Shown here: piece after piece, positions 28,981 through 37,449 of the stretch
Numbering within the stretch: the stretch's first letter is position 1
How the letters are laid out: each line of letters starts with the position of its first letter
Made by a program: the position numbers and the translations under genes
Assembly (NCBI GenBank): GCA_046349155.1
Contig: JAXMCW010000004.1
Location: 620,001-684,000 of the forward strand
Source of the DNA: Alsobacter sp046349155
Lineage (GTDB): Bacteria > Pseudomonadota > Alphaproteobacteria > Rhizobiales > Beijerinckiaceae
DNA length: 64,000 nt
Direction: 5' to 3'
The notes under the pieces: generated by a model
What the model saw: the letters and a program-made list of their open reading frames with translations, nothing else
What the model was told of the DNA's origin: nothing
The model's database searches: none

Positions 28981-29564
28981 GGCGGGGCGTGAGGCTGGCG
29001 GTCCACGCGCCTGCGGCGCGCTGGGGATGACACCGGCGGGGGGAAGAGAAAGGAAAATAATCCTTGACTTCGCACCCGCCCCATGCCAGCTTCCTCCCGC
29101 CCTGGCCAAGGGGGAGCGCGTCCGGAGCGGTCCGTCGTGTGGCGAGGGTGCGGCGCCTGCGCCGGCGGGGTGACCGGCCCTGCCGTCCCGGGACGCCGGG
29201 AGCCCACCGGCTCGGTCTGTCCCTCGGTCCGAGAGGACCGGCGGCGGATCCTCCCTCGCGGGAGGGCACGAGGGACCCGGCCGGCCACCGCCCGCCTCCC
29301 ATTACGAGGAGGCCGTGAGTTCGCCTCACCAGGCGGCCTCCGCTCCCGCCCGGAAGGGGGAGCGGGCCCGCCGCCGGAGAGCGGGGGCCCTGGCGAAAAG
29401 TCGCCGCACGCGGAGCGCCGGGTCGCCCGGATTTCCGATGCACTACGGACTTGGCGACCCGGCGCTCCGCGCCCCCAGCCCAACGCCCCGCCGCGCGCGG
29501 CGGGCCGCGGCCGGTCATGGCTGCTTGAAGCCGGGCCGGGCTGCGGAGGTCCGGGACCTCGCCG
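28981..29564. other. GC-rich non-coding region upstream of flhA
   Basis: Open frames here have compositional bias only and no recognisable domain. Besides the hairpin at 29410-29470, short palindromes such as CCTCCCTCGCGGGAGG occur near 29250. I see no RNA gene. Confidence 0.4.
29410..29470. repeat. Perfect 18-bp inverted repeat with 25-bp loop
   Basis: Arms GCGGAGCGCCGGGTCGCC (29410-29427) and its exact complement (29453-29470) flank a loop containing GATTTCCGATGCACTACGG. It lies about 95 bp upstream of the flhA CtrA box. There is no T-run, so it is more likely a mobile palindromic repeat than a terminator. Confidence 0.85.
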
Positions 29565-29602
29565 TTAACCACCCGCTAACCATGCACCCGGCAAGAATTG
29601 CC
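29565..29602 (+). promoter_or_regulatory. flhA class II promoter: CtrA box and ftr-like palindrome
   Basis: TTAA-N7-CTAACC lies at 29565-29581 and GGCAA-GAA-TTGCC at 29590-29602. Apart from the variable spacers the order and spacing equal those at fliF. A leader of about 65 nt would precede the flhA ATG. CtrA activation with FlbD control is the inferred mode. Confidence 0.78.
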
Positions 29603-29669
29603 GGGGTCCCGTGCGCGCCGCGGGGCGGCGGGCCCCGCGTGTGGCGCGTTCCAGGGGTCGCAGGGAGCC

Positions 29670-31823
29670 ATGTCCGACGTTTCGGTGGTGCAGCCCGGCA
29701 AGGTTCCGGCGGTCGGCGCGGGCGCCGGCGGCAGCTTCACCATGCGCGGCGGGGCGGGCGTGCTGGGCGCGCTGCTGCAGCGCTCGGACATCCTGCTCGC
29801 GGTCGTCGTCCTCACCATCCTCGTCGTGCTGGTCGTGCCGCTGCCGGCCTTCCTGCTCGACCTGTTCCTGGCCGTCTCCATCATCCTCAGCGTGCTGATC
29901 CTGATGACGGCGCTCTTCATCGAGGAGCCGCTCGAGTTCTCCGCCTTCCCCACCGTGCTGCTGATGGCCACCATGCTGCGGCTGGCGCTGAACCTCGCGT
30001 CCACGCGCCTCATCCTGGCCAACGGACACACGGGCACGAGCGCCGCCGGCCACGTCATCGAGGCCTTCGGCACCTTCGTGATGGGAGGCAACTTCGTCAT
30101 CGGCCTTGTCGTGTTCGCGATCCTGCTCATCGTGAACTTCGTGGTCATCACCAAGGGCTCGGGGCGCATCGCCGAGGTGGCGGCGCGCTTCACCCTCGAC
30201 GCCATGCCCGGCAAGCAGATGGCCATCGACGCCGACCTGTCGGCGGGCATGATCGACGAGGCCACGGCCAAGGTCCGCCGCAAGAAGCTGGAGGACGAGA
30301 GCTCCTTCTTCGGCGCCATGGACGGCGCCTCCAAGTTCGTGCGCGGCGACGCCATCGCCGGCCTGCTGATCACCTTCATCAACATCATCGGCGGCATCAT
30401 CATCGGCGTCGCCCAGCAGGGCATCACCTTCTCCCAGGCGGCGCACACCTACACCCTGCTGACGGTGGGCGACGGCCTCGTCTCGCAGATCCCCGCGCTC
30501 ATCGTCTCCACCGCCGCGGGCCTGCTCGTCTCCAAGGCCGGCGTCTCGGGCTCCGCCGACAAGGCGATCGCCAAGCAGCTCGCCAACATGCCCAAGGCGC
30601 TGGGCATGTCGGCGGCCGTGATGGCCGCCATGGCGCTGCTGCCGGGCCTGCCCATGCTGCCCTTCCTGGGGCTCGCGGGGGGCGCGGCCTACATGGCGCG
30701 CCGCATCGCCGCCCTGCACAAGGAGGCGGCCGCCAAGCCCGACGGCGAGAAGGCCAAGGCCGCCGCCGCGGGGGCCGCGCCCCGCGAGGAGACGATGGCC
30801 GAGGTCCTCAAGATGGACGACCTCAAGATCGAGATCGGCTACGCGCTGCTGCCCCTCGTCAACAGCCCCGATGGCAGCGACAGGCTGACCGAGCAGATCA
30901 AGGCCCTGCGCCGCACGCTCGCCATGGAGATGGGCTTCGTGATGCCCTCCGTGCGCATCCTCGACAACGTGCAGCTCGAGGCCAACAGCTACGTCGTCAA
31001 GATGAAGGAGGTGGAGGCCGGGCAGGGCCAGGTCTTCCCCGGCCAGTTCATGGCCATCGACCCGATGGGCGGGCGCATCCAGCTGCCGGGCCAGCACACG
31101 ATCGAGCCCACCTTCGGCCTGCCGGCGACCTGGGTCGACGCCTCGCTGCGCGACGAGGCGCAGCTACGCGGCTACACGGTGGTGGACGCGGCCACCGTGA
31201 TCTCCACGCACCTCACCGAGATCCTCAAGGCGAATGTCGGGGAGCTGCTCTCCTACGTGGAGCTGCAGAAGCTCCTGAAGGAGTTGCCGAAGGAGCACGC
31301 GGACCTCGTCAAGGACCTGGTGCCGAGCCAGGTTCCCATGACGGCGGTCCAGCGCGTGCTGCAGCTGCTGCTCGCCGAGCGCGTCTCCATCCGCGACCTG
31401 GGGACCATCCTGGAAGGCATCGCCGAGGCGGTGAACGCCACCAAGAACCCGCGCGACATCACCGAGATCGTGCGCCAGCGCCTGGCCCGCCAGCTCTGCG
31501 CCCAGTACACCTCGCCGCAGGGGCAGTTGCCCATCATCACCCTCTCGCCCGCCTGGGAGACAGCCTTCGCCGAATCCATCGTCGGGCAGGGCGACGAGCG
31601 CCACCTCGCCATGCAGCCCTCGCGCCTGCAGGACTTCGTCATCCAGGTGCGGGACCGCTTCGAGGAGGCGGCCCGCCAGGGCGAGAGCCCGGTGCTCGTC
31701 ACCTCCGCCTTCGTGCGGCCCTTCGCCCGCTCGATCATCGAGCGCTTCCGCCGCGAGACCCCCGTCATGTCGCAGGCCGAGATCCACCCCCGCGCCCGCC
31801 TCAAGACGATCGGCAGCCTGTGA
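29670..31823 (+). CDS. flhA: Flagellar export gate protein FlhA
   Basis: The 717-aa protein has about eight membrane helices in the first 330 residues and a large cytoplasmic domain. The conserved FHIPEP-family stretch is present as PTVLLMATMLRLALNLASTR, and the cytoplasmic loop has DAMPGKQMAIDADL. FlhA is the proton-coupled core of the type III flagellar export gate. The ATG at 29670 has AGGGAG upstream. The long upstream frame overlaps the promoter palindrome and is rejected. FlhB and FliR are not in the immediate neighbourhood. Confidence 0.95.
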   Translation: MSDVSVVQPGKVPAVGAGAGGSFTMRGGAGVLGALLQRSDILLAVVVLTILVVLVVPLPAFLLDLFLAVSIILSVLILMTALFIEEPLEFSAFPTVLLMATMLRLALNLASTRLILANGHTGTSAAGHVIEAFGTFVMGGNFVIGLVVFAILLIVNFVVITKGSGRIAEVAARFTLDAMPGKQMAIDADLSAGMIDEATAKVRRKKLEDESSFFGAMDGASKFVRGDAIAGLLITFINIIGGIIIGVAQQGITFSQAAHTYTLLTVGDGLVSQIPALIVSTAAGLLVSKAGVSGSADKAIAKQLANMPKALGMSAAVMAAMALLPGLPMLPFLGLAGGAAYMARRIAALHKEAAAKPDGEKAKAAAAGAAPREETMAEVLKMDDLKIEIGYALLPLVNSPDGSDRLTEQIKALRRTLAMEMGFVMPSVRILDNVQLEANSYVVKMKEVEAGQGQVFPGQFMAIDPMGGRIQLPGQHTIEPTFGLPATWVDASLRDEAQLRGYTVVDAATVISTHLTEILKANVGELLSYVELQKLLKELPKEHADLVKDLVPSQVPMTAVQRVLQLLLAERVSIRDLGTILEGIAEAVNATKNPRDITEIVRQRLARQLCAQYTSPQGQLPIITLSPAWETAFAESIVGQGDERHLAMQPSRLQDFVIQVRDRFEEAARQGESPVLVTSAFVRPFARSIIERFRRETPVMSQAEIHPRARLKTIGSL

Positions 31824-31883
31824 CGAGGGCCCCGGGTTGCGCGGGCGAAGCCGCCCGCCCCGCCGCGCGCGGGACCCCAAAGC

Positions 31884-31909
31884 AAAAAAGCGCCGGCTGG
31901 GCCGGCGCT
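31884..31909 (-). terminator. Terminator of sciP
   Basis: On the minus strand AGCGCCGGC and GCCGGCGCT pair around a three-base loop and are followed by TTTTT. It lies 29 bp past the sciP stop, between the convergent flhA and sciP genes. Confidence 0.88.
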
Positions 31910-31937
31910 CCTGCACGAGACCCCGCGGGGCCGAAGG

Positions 31938-32213
31938 TCAGTGGCGATATTGCTGGATGCGCGTGGTGCGCAGGCCGGCCAGCCCGTGCTGGTCGATCGA
32001 GGCCTGCCAGGACAGGAACTCCTCGACGGTCAGGGTGTAGCGGGAGCAGGCCTCCTCGAGGGACAAGAGCCCGCCGCGGACGGCCGCGACAACCTCGGCC
32101 TTGCGGCGGATGACCCAGCGCCGCGTATTGCTCGGCGGGAGATCGGCAATCGTCAGGGGGCTCCCGTCAGGCCCAATCACGTATTTCACCCTCGGACGAT
32201 AGGGTTCGGTCAT
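31938..32213 (-). CDS. sciP: CtrA inhibitor SciP (DUF1153)
   Basis: The 91-aa protein matches Caulobacter SciP very closely (PRVKYVIGPDGSPLTIADLP, TRRWVIRRKAEVVAAVRGGL, EEACSRYTLTVEEFLSWQ, GLAGLRTTRIQQYR). SciP is a helix-turn-helix protein that binds CtrA and blocks activation of its targets late in the cell cycle. The start is the ATG at 32213, since the longer frame adds only five residues. A candidate CtrA box lies 58 bp upstream, as expected for a CtrA-activated gene that closes a negative loop. Confidence 0.95.
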   Translation of the reverse strand: MTEPYRPRVKYVIGPDGSPLTIADLPPSNTRRWVIRRKAEVVAAVRGGLLSLEEACSRYTLTVEEFLSWQASIDQHGLAGLRTTRIQQYRH

Positions 32214-32270
32214 CGTACGCTCACACAACTCAACTGACCAACGCTGGATGTCACCATAAGGCGCGCCAAC

Positions 32271-32285
32271 TTAAGAATTGCCTAA
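32271..32285 (-). promoter_or_regulatory. CtrA box upstream of sciP
   Basis: TTAA-GAATTGC-CTAA on the plus strand is the same TTAA-N7-CTAA form as at fliF and flhA. It lies between flgD and sciP, in position to drive sciP leftwards. Confidence 0.7.
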
Positions 32286-32331
32286 GCCAAATCGGGAAAT
32301 TCGGCAGTGCGCCCAAGGCTCAAGCACGCGC

Positions 32332-33030
32332 TCAGGAGGCCGAGGGGTTGGTGAGCGTCTTGACCTTGTCGACGGGCACCTTGACGGCGCCGATGGACAG
32401 GATCGGCACGTCGCCGGTCAGGTCCACGGAGTCGACGACGCCCGCGATCTCCGAGCTCACGGTGATGCCCGTGCCCGACACGTCCTTGGCGTCGACGGAG
32501 ATCGTGTAGGTGCCGGACGGGGCCGTGCCGCCCGCGTTGGTGCGGCCGTCCCACACATAGTCCTGGCTGCCGGCCGACAGGCTGCGCACCTCGCGGAACA
32601 CCTCCGCGCCCTGGGCGTCCTTGACGATCATGGTGGCCTGCGCGGCGGCGCGCGGCGCGGTGAGCCGCCACGTCGCCTTGCCGTTCGCCAGCGCCGTCGC
32701 CGCGCCGTCGGCGGTGATCTGCTTGCCGACGAAGCCCAGCGCGTTGGTGGCGGTCTGCGACTTGGCCGAGGTCAGGATCGCGGTCAGCGTCGTGTTCTGC
32801 TTGATGAGCTGCTCGACCGAGGCGAACTGCACGAGCTCCTGCGTGAACTGGTTCGTGTCCAGCGGATCGAGCGGGTTCTGGTTCTTGAGCTGCGTGGTGA
32901 GCAGGGTCAGGAACTGGTCGAAGGTGTTGGCGATCGAGGCCGAGCCGGTGCCGCCCGACGACGAGGACGAGCTGCTGGAGGCGCTCGAGGTGGCCGACTG
33001 CGCGGCGGTGGCGTTGCTGACGGTGCTCAT
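32332..33030 (-). CDS. flgD: Flagellar hook-capping protein FlgD
   Basis: The 232-aa protein starts with a Ser/Ala-rich disordered stretch, then the FlgD N-terminal signature FDQFLTLLTTQLKNQNPLDPLDTNQFTQELVQFASVEQ. A C-terminal Ig/tudor-like part follows (YVWDGRTNAGGTAPSGTYTISV). FlgD scaffolds hook polymerisation. It lies 10 bp downstream of fliK and should share the sigma-54 promoter at 34608. Confidence 0.95.
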   Translation of the reverse strand: MSTVSNATAAQSATSSASSSSSSSSGGTGSASIANTFDQFLTLLTTQLKNQNPLDPLDTNQFTQELVQFASVEQLIKQNTTLTAILTSAKSQTATNALGFVGKQITADGAATALANGKATWRLTAPRAAAQATMIVKDAQGAEVFREVRSLSAGSQDYVWDGRTNAGGTAPSGTYTISVDAKDVSGTGITVSSEIAGVVDSVDLTGDVPILSIGAVKVPVDKVKTLTNPSAS

Positions 33031-33040
33031 CGCGCCCTCC

Positions 33041-34579
33041 TCAGATTCGGATGTCGAGGCCGCCCGCGGCGGCCTGGATTGCGCGGATGGTGGCCGCCAG
33101 CTCCTGGCCGGCCAGCGGCGTGAAAGACTGCTGCTGGTTCTGCCCCGGGCTCTGCTGGTTCTGCTGTTGGCGACCGGCCTGCCCGTTGTCGGACCCCAGC
33201 GAGAACTGCAGGCCGCTGTCGGAGGTCTTCAGACCCGCCTGCTCGAAGGCGCGCTCCAGCGTCTTGGCGTCGCGCTGCAGCATGGCGAGCGTCTCCACGC
33301 GATCCGCCGTGAGCTGCGCCTTCACGGTGCCGTCCTCGTCGATGTGAAGCTTCACGTCGATCTGGCCGAGGTCCTCCGGGTGCAGCCGGATCCGGAAGGA
33401 CTGCGTGCCCTCCAGCGCCTTCATGCCGATCTCGATCGGGACGGCGGAGAGCGGCATGGGCGGCGCGGACGCCGTCGGCTGCTGCGCGGCATCGGAGGGG
33501 GCGGCTCCCCCGCCCGCCATCGCTCCGGCCGGCCGCAGACCGGGCGTGGCCGCCGCGGGACCGCCGGCCGGCGTCGTGCCCGCGTCCGGCCCGCTCGCGG
33601 GCAGGATGTCCGCCGAGGGGTCGGCCTGCCCGGTCGGGCCGCCGGCCTTCAGCGCGTCGCTGAGCGCCTGCAGCGAGGGATGCACGCGCATCTCGCCCTT
33701 GGCCTCCGCGGTCGCGCCGGAAAGCGAGGCTGCCGGATCGGCCGGATCGGCGTCGCCCTGCGTCGCCTCCTCCGTCGCGGCCTCGCCCGGGATCGTCCCT
33801 GCCGTTGCGGCAGGCAGCGCGCCCTTGGCGGCCTTCGCCCCGAGCTTTGCGGCGTTGGCCCCCGCGCCGGCGGCCTTGGCCTCTCCGGGGCCGCCGGCGG
33901 CCGCCAGCAGGGCGGCCTCGGCACCCTTCACGGCCGCTGCCTCGGCGCCCGCCCCGGCCTCGCCTGCGCCCGCCTGGGTTGGCTGGGCCGGGAGCTGGAT
34001 GGGCTGGCCGGCAAGCGCGGCGGCCTGCAGCGCGGCGTCGCCCGCCATCGGGGCGCCGTCGGCGCCGCTCGCGTCGGTCGGAGCGGCGTCCGTCCCGGCG
34101 TCCTGCGCGGACGTCGCCGTCCCGTCGGCCTGCTCGGTCCGGCCGCCGGTCGAGGAACCCGCTTGGTTTCCCGAGGCCCGGGCGTCCCCGGCCGGCTCGG
34201 CGGGGTTGCGGGGGGCGTTGTCGTTTGTCTCAGCCGCCGGGGCGCTGCGCGGCTCCGGGCGCTCGGCGGCCTGCGTGGAGCGTTCCGCGGGACGGCGCGC
34301 CTGGGGCTCTGCCCGGTCTGACCTGGTCCCAGCGCGGCTGGCCGAGCCCACGCTCTGCCGACGCGGCTCGGGGGAGGGGGGGTCGACCCGCGTCGCGGTC
34401 CGCGGCAGGGCGGTCGGGGCGGACCCGCGGCTCTCCCATGCGGAGGCCTCGTTGCGTCCCGCCTCGTCCAGGGCGGAGGCGAAGGCGTCGCTGGCCGACG
34501 CCGGCGCGGGGCTCTCGGACTTGCGCACGGACTCCGAGCGTGTTTCGGAGGAGGGGAACTGGACGGTGCTGGTGGACAT
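33041..34579 (-). CDS. fliK: Flagellar hook-length control protein FliK
   Basis: The 512-aa protein is mostly Ala/Pro/Gly/Thr-rich and disordered. Near the end it has the hook-length control domain (SFRIRLHPEDLGQIDVKLHIDEDGTVKAQL, then ETLAMLQRDAKTLERAFEQAGL). FliK acts as a secreted ruler that switches export from hook to filament proteins. I set the start at the ATG at 34579 because the sigma-54 promoter lies just upstream; the longer frame from 34735 would place its start upstream of that promoter. fliK and flgD form one operon. Confidence 0.9.
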   Translation of the reverse strand: MSTSTVQFPSSETRSESVRKSESPAPASASDAFASALDEAGRNEASAWESRGSAPTALPRTATRVDPPSPEPRRQSVGSASRAGTRSDRAEPQARRPAERSTQAAERPEPRSAPAAETNDNAPRNPAEPAGDARASGNQAGSSTGGRTEQADGTATSAQDAGTDAAPTDASGADGAPMAGDAALQAAALAGQPIQLPAQPTQAGAGEAGAGAEAAAVKGAEAALLAAAGGPGEAKAAGAGANAAKLGAKAAKGALPAATAGTIPGEAATEEATQGDADPADPAASLSGATAEAKGEMRVHPSLQALSDALKAGGPTGQADPSADILPASGPDAGTTPAGGPAAATPGLRPAGAMAGGGAAPSDAAQQPTASAPPMPLSAVPIEIGMKALEGTQSFRIRLHPEDLGQIDVKLHIDEDGTVKAQLTADRVETLAMLQRDAKTLERAFEQAGLKTSDSGLQFSLGSDNGQAGRQQQNQQSPGQNQQQSFTPLAGQELAATIRAIQAAAGGLDIRI

Positions 34580-34607
34580 GGGCGGCTTCCTGGTCGCCTG
34601 TTCACCG

Positions 34608-34622
34608 GCAATCCCTGTGCCA
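34608..34622 (-). promoter_or_regulatory. Sigma-54 promoter of fliK-flgD
   Basis: Read on the minus strand, the sequence is TGGCAC-N5-TTGC, an exact match to the -24/-12 consensus. It lies 29 bp upstream of the fliK ATG. The only sigma-54 activator in the window is FlbD. Confidence 0.85.
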
Positions 34623-34706
34623 CCAGAAAAGCCAGCCGGATCAAGGTGTAAGGGGCCGTTCACCATGCCGGAGAGGCGCAGATTGCCGCCCGGGCGCCCG
34701 AACCCC

Positions 34707-34719
34707 GGCAAGTCTTGCC
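34707..34719 (-). promoter_or_regulatory. ftr-like enhancer palindrome upstream of fliK
   Basis: GGCAA-GTC-TTGCC is the same palindrome seen downstream of the CtrA boxes at fliF and flhA. Here it lies about 85-110 bp upstream of the sigma-54 promoter, the normal distance for an enhancer bound by a sigma-54 activator such as FlbD. Confidence 0.75.
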
Positions 34720-34829
34720 CAGCCTGGCGCGCCAAGCTGGCCCCGAAGGACCTGGCTTGCTACAAGGGTTGACCCGCGCGGGCCGCGCCCCCATGTCCGA
34801 GCCACCCCGCGATCGCAGGAACGAATTGG

Positions 34830-36017
34830 ATGCCGAACAGCCTGGGTCTCGCCGGCGCCCCCGAGGCGACCCGCATCGTCGTCGCCATGTCGGGTGGCGT
34901 CGACAGCTCGGTCGTGGCCGCGCTGCTGAAGCGCGAGGGCTACGACGTGGTCGGCGTCACGCTGCAGCTCTACGACCATGGCAGCGCCGTGCATCGCGCC
35001 GGCTCGTGCTGCGCCGGCCAGGACATCCACGACGCCCGGCGCGTGGCCGAGGCGATCGGCATTCCGCACTACGTGCTCGACTACGAGAGCCGCTTCCGTG
35101 AGGAGGTGATCGACCGGTTCGTCGAGAGCTACCTTGCGGGCGAGACGCCGGTGCCCTGCATCGAGTGCAACCGGCAGATCAAGTTCCGCGATCTCCTGGA
35201 GACCGCGCGGGACCTCGGGGCGGCGGCGCTGGCCACCGGCCACTACATCGCCGACCGCGCCCTGCCGGGCGGCGGACGCGCCCTCTACCGCGCCGCCGAC
35301 GCCGAGCGGGACCAGAGCTACTTCCTTTACGCCACCACGCCCGAGCAGCTCGCCTTGCTGCGCTTTCCGCTAGGCGACCTGCCCAAGCGCGAGGTCCGCG
35401 AGATGGCCCGGCAGTTCGGGCTTCCCGTCGCCGACAAGTCCGACAGCCAGGACATCTGCTTCGTGCCGAGCGGGCGCTACACGGATGTCATCGAGAAGCT
35501 GAAGCCCGAGGCGTCCGAGCCGGGGGACATCGTGCATCTCGACGGACGTGTGGTCGGCCGCCACCACGGCGTCATCCACTACACGGTGGGCCAGCGCCGC
35601 GGCCTGGGCCTTGCCGTCGGGGAGCCGCTCTACGTCGTGCGCATCGACGCTGAGCGCGCCCGCGTCGTGGTCGGCCCGCGCGAGGCGCTCGCCACCCAGC
35701 TGATCCGCGTGCGCGACGTGAACTGGCTGGGCGACGGCTCCCTCGAGAGCCTGCCGCCCGGGGGCCTCGAGGTGGCCGCGCGCGTGCGCTCCACCCGCGC
35801 CCCCCAGCCCGCCATCCTGCGCCTGGTCGAGGGCGAGGCCGAGGTGGAGCTCTCCGCCGGCGAGTTTGGCGTCTCCCCCGGTCAGGCTTGCGTCTTCTAC
35901 GACGGGACGGGACCTCGCGCCCGCGTGCTGGGCGGCGGCGCGATCCGCCGTACCGGCGCGGCGACGGAGCGCTTCGCGCCGGCAGGTGCGCCTCAGCGCG
36001 CGGCAGCTCAGGGCTGA
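34830..36017 (+). CDS. mnmA: tRNA-specific 2-thiouridylase MnmA
   Basis: The 395-aa protein has the PP-loop AMSGGVDSSVVAALL, the catalytic Cys pair in PVPCIECN and SQDICFVPSGRY, and the C-terminal barrel (VGQRRGLGLAVGEPLYVV). MnmA inserts sulfur at C2 of the wobble uridine in tRNAs for Glu, Gln and Lys. It is divergent from fliK with about 250 bp between the start codons. Confidence 0.94.
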   Translation: MPNSLGLAGAPEATRIVVAMSGGVDSSVVAALLKREGYDVVGVTLQLYDHGSAVHRAGSCCAGQDIHDARRVAEAIGIPHYVLDYESRFREEVIDRFVESYLAGETPVPCIECNRQIKFRDLLETARDLGAAALATGHYIADRALPGGGRALYRAADAERDQSYFLYATTPEQLALLRFPLGDLPKREVREMARQFGLPVADKSDSQDICFVPSGRYTDVIEKLKPEASEPGDIVHLDGRVVGRHHGVIHYTVGQRRGLGLAVGEPLYVVRIDAERARVVVGPREALATQLIRVRDVNWLGDGSLESLPPGGLEVAARVRSTRAPQPAILRLVEGEAEVELSAGEFGVSPGQACVFYDGTGPRARVLGGGAIRRTGAATERFAPAGAPQRAAAQG

Positions 36018-36020
36018 GGC

Positions 36021-36698
36021 GTGGCTTCGCGTCCCGCTGGAGAGGACGGCGTTGCCGGCCTCGGCAAGGAGGATGTCGAGGCCGCCTATGCCCGCTGGGC
36101 CCCCGTCTATGACATCGCCTTCACCGCCGTGATGGCGGCCGGCCGGCGCGCCGCCGTGGCGGCCGCCGAAGCCGCGGCCCGCAGCACGGGCAAGCCCGTG
36201 CTGGACGTGGGCGTGGGGACGGGCCTCGAACTGCCGATGTTTTCAGGCGACGTCGCGGTTGTGGGCGTGGACCTTTCCGTCCCGATGCTGCGTCGGGCCG
36301 CCCGCCGCGTGTCGGAGGAGCGGCTCGCCCACGTCGCGGGCCTGCTAGCCATGGACGCCACGCGCCTCGCCTTTCCCGACGGCACCTTCGCCGCCGTGGT
36401 CGCGCCCTACGTGATGACCGTCGTGCCTGATCCCGCCCGAACCCTCGACGAGCTCTGGCGCGTCACCCGTCGCGGCGGCGAGATCGTTCTCGTGAACCAC
36501 GTGGGCGCCGAGCGCGGCCCCGTCGCCTGGGCCGAGGCCGCCCTCGGCCGGTTCGGCGACCGCCTGGGCTGGCGACCCGAGTTCCCGTGGTCTGTCATCG
36601 GCGACTGGATCCTGGCCCGACCCGGGGCGCGGCTGCTGGAGCGCCGGCCCGTGCCGCCGCTGGGGCTCTTCACGCTCGCGCGCATCGGCAAGGACTGA
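36021..36698 (+). CDS. PmtA-like class I methyltransferase (probable phosphatidylethanolamine N-methyltransferase)
   Basis: The 225-aa protein has YARWAPVYDIAFTAVMAAGR near the start, typical of Rhodobacter/Rhizobium PmtA proteins. The SAM motif is VLDVGVGTGLELPMF, followed by VVGVDLSVPML. The C-terminal VVPDPARTLDELWRVTRRGGEIVLVNH also fits. PmtA converts phosphatidylethanolamine to phosphatidylcholine in three steps. A related methyltransferase with another substrate is possible. The GTG start lies 3 bp after mnmA, so they share an operon. Confidence 0.72.
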   Translation: MASRPAGEDGVAGLGKEDVEAAYARWAPVYDIAFTAVMAAGRRAAVAAAEAAARSTGKPVLDVGVGTGLELPMFSGDVAVVGVDLSVPMLRRAARRVSEERLAHVAGLLAMDATRLAFPDGTFAAVVAPYVMTVVPDPARTLDELWRVTRRGGEIVLVNHVGAERGPVAWAEAALGRFGDRLGWRPEFPWSVIGDWILARPGARLLERRPVPPLGLFTLARIGKD

Positions 36699-36993
36699 AG
36701 TGGGCTTGGGCCGCGGACGGGACGCCTTTTCCCGAACCGTGGACGAGGCCGGGAGTCCGGACGCGACCCCGGTCCAGCCTGACGCAGGCGAATAGGAGCC
36801 TTCGGGCCCGACCGCCCGCAGGAGCCGACGCCCGCCCGCCGCACCCCCGATCTGCCGGAGCGCAGGGCCTCTGCCGGAGCCTGCGCGGCGGCGGCTCCTC
36901 CCGCGGCTTCCGGGCTGACAACAGCGCCATGGCGCCCTGCAACGGCGGTCAAGGCCGAAGCTCCGGCGCGCCGCATGCCCCGCCTGTCCATCC
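36699..36993. other. Non-coding region between the methyltransferase and tRNA-Met
   Basis: About 300 bp of GC-rich sequence with no supported gene. Frames here lack domains and ribosome binding sites. The tRNA promoter begins at 36994. Confidence 0.4.
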
Positions 36994-37023
36994 TTGACAG
37001 CCCGCAAACCCCCGCCCTATATC
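36994..37023 (+). promoter_or_regulatory. Sigma-70-type promoter of tRNA-Met
   Basis: TTGACA at 36994-36999 and CTATAT at 37017-37022, with 17-bp spacing, form a near-consensus housekeeping promoter. It lies 40 bp before the mature tRNA. Confidence 0.75.
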
Positions 37024-37062
37024 CACCTCGCCTAGCGGGACTTCTCGACCACCCGCAGCCGG

Positions 37063-37139
37063 GGCGGAGTAGCTCAGTTGGTCAGAGCAGAGGAATCATA
37101 ATCCTTGTGTCGGGGGTTCAAATCCCTCCTCCGCTACCA
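37063..37139 (+). tRNA. tRNA-Met (CAT), elongator type
   Basis: The 77-nt sequence folds as a cloverleaf: acceptor GGCGGAG with CTCCGCT (G-U at the first pair), D stem GCTC/GAGC, anticodon stem GAGGA/TCCTT with loop ATCATAA (anticodon CAT), T arm GGGGG-TTCAAAT-CCCTC, and encoded CCA at 37137-37139. The sequence resembles alphaproteobacterial elongator tRNA-Met; tRNA-Ile2 also has CAT but a different body. The 3' part is the attachment site of the downstream element and is intact. Confidence 0.93.
37095..37139. repeat. attL: 45-bp core in the tRNA-Met 3' end
   Basis: Identical to 51982-52026 over 45 bp, from the anticodon loop to the terminal CCA. The flanking bases differ on both sides (A and T here; G and C at the right copy), which fixes the core limits. 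Confidence 0.95.
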
Positions 37140-37449
37140 TCCAAAAATCCCGAAATTCCAGTGACTTAGCTTCAGAGCCGGGCCGATTTCAGGGCATGTT
37201 TGGCAAGGCTGTATCACCGGAATTGCACGGTTTTTTGCCCGTTTGCACGGGCCTTTTCGTGCCAACCGCATGCCAATGGAGCCAAGGGACACGCCGCGCT
37301 CTCCTTCTCGTCAGGGCCGCAGGTCGGCGGCCGTTTGCCTCTCCGGCAGGTAGGTAACGGCGCGATCGAGAACGACCGCCCTTGGCGCAACGGGGGAGCG
37401 GCGCGAGCCCATCAAGTGCGGGTGCAACAGCCGGACGAAGCGCCCGCTC
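37140..37449. other. Left-end non-coding region of the element, with a terminator
   Basis: No gene is supported. A terminator-like hairpin lies at 37237-37257 and the rest has no recognised feature. Base composition is clearly less GC-rich than the host chromosome. Confidence 0.4.
37237..37257 (+). terminator. Terminator downstream of tRNA-Met
   Basis: GCCCGT and ACGGGC pair around TTGC and are followed by CTTTT. It would stop transcription coming from the tRNA into the element. Confidence 0.7.

Noticed and set aside
28859..29572. Possible 237-aa gene in the repeat region before flhA
   Set aside because: It runs through palindromic repeats and the 18-bp inverted repeat, lacks a ribosome binding site and has no recognisable domain.
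36587..36997. Possible gene upstream of tRNA-Met
   Set aside because: It starts inside the methyltransferase gene in another frame and has Arg/Ala/Gly-biased composition without motifs.
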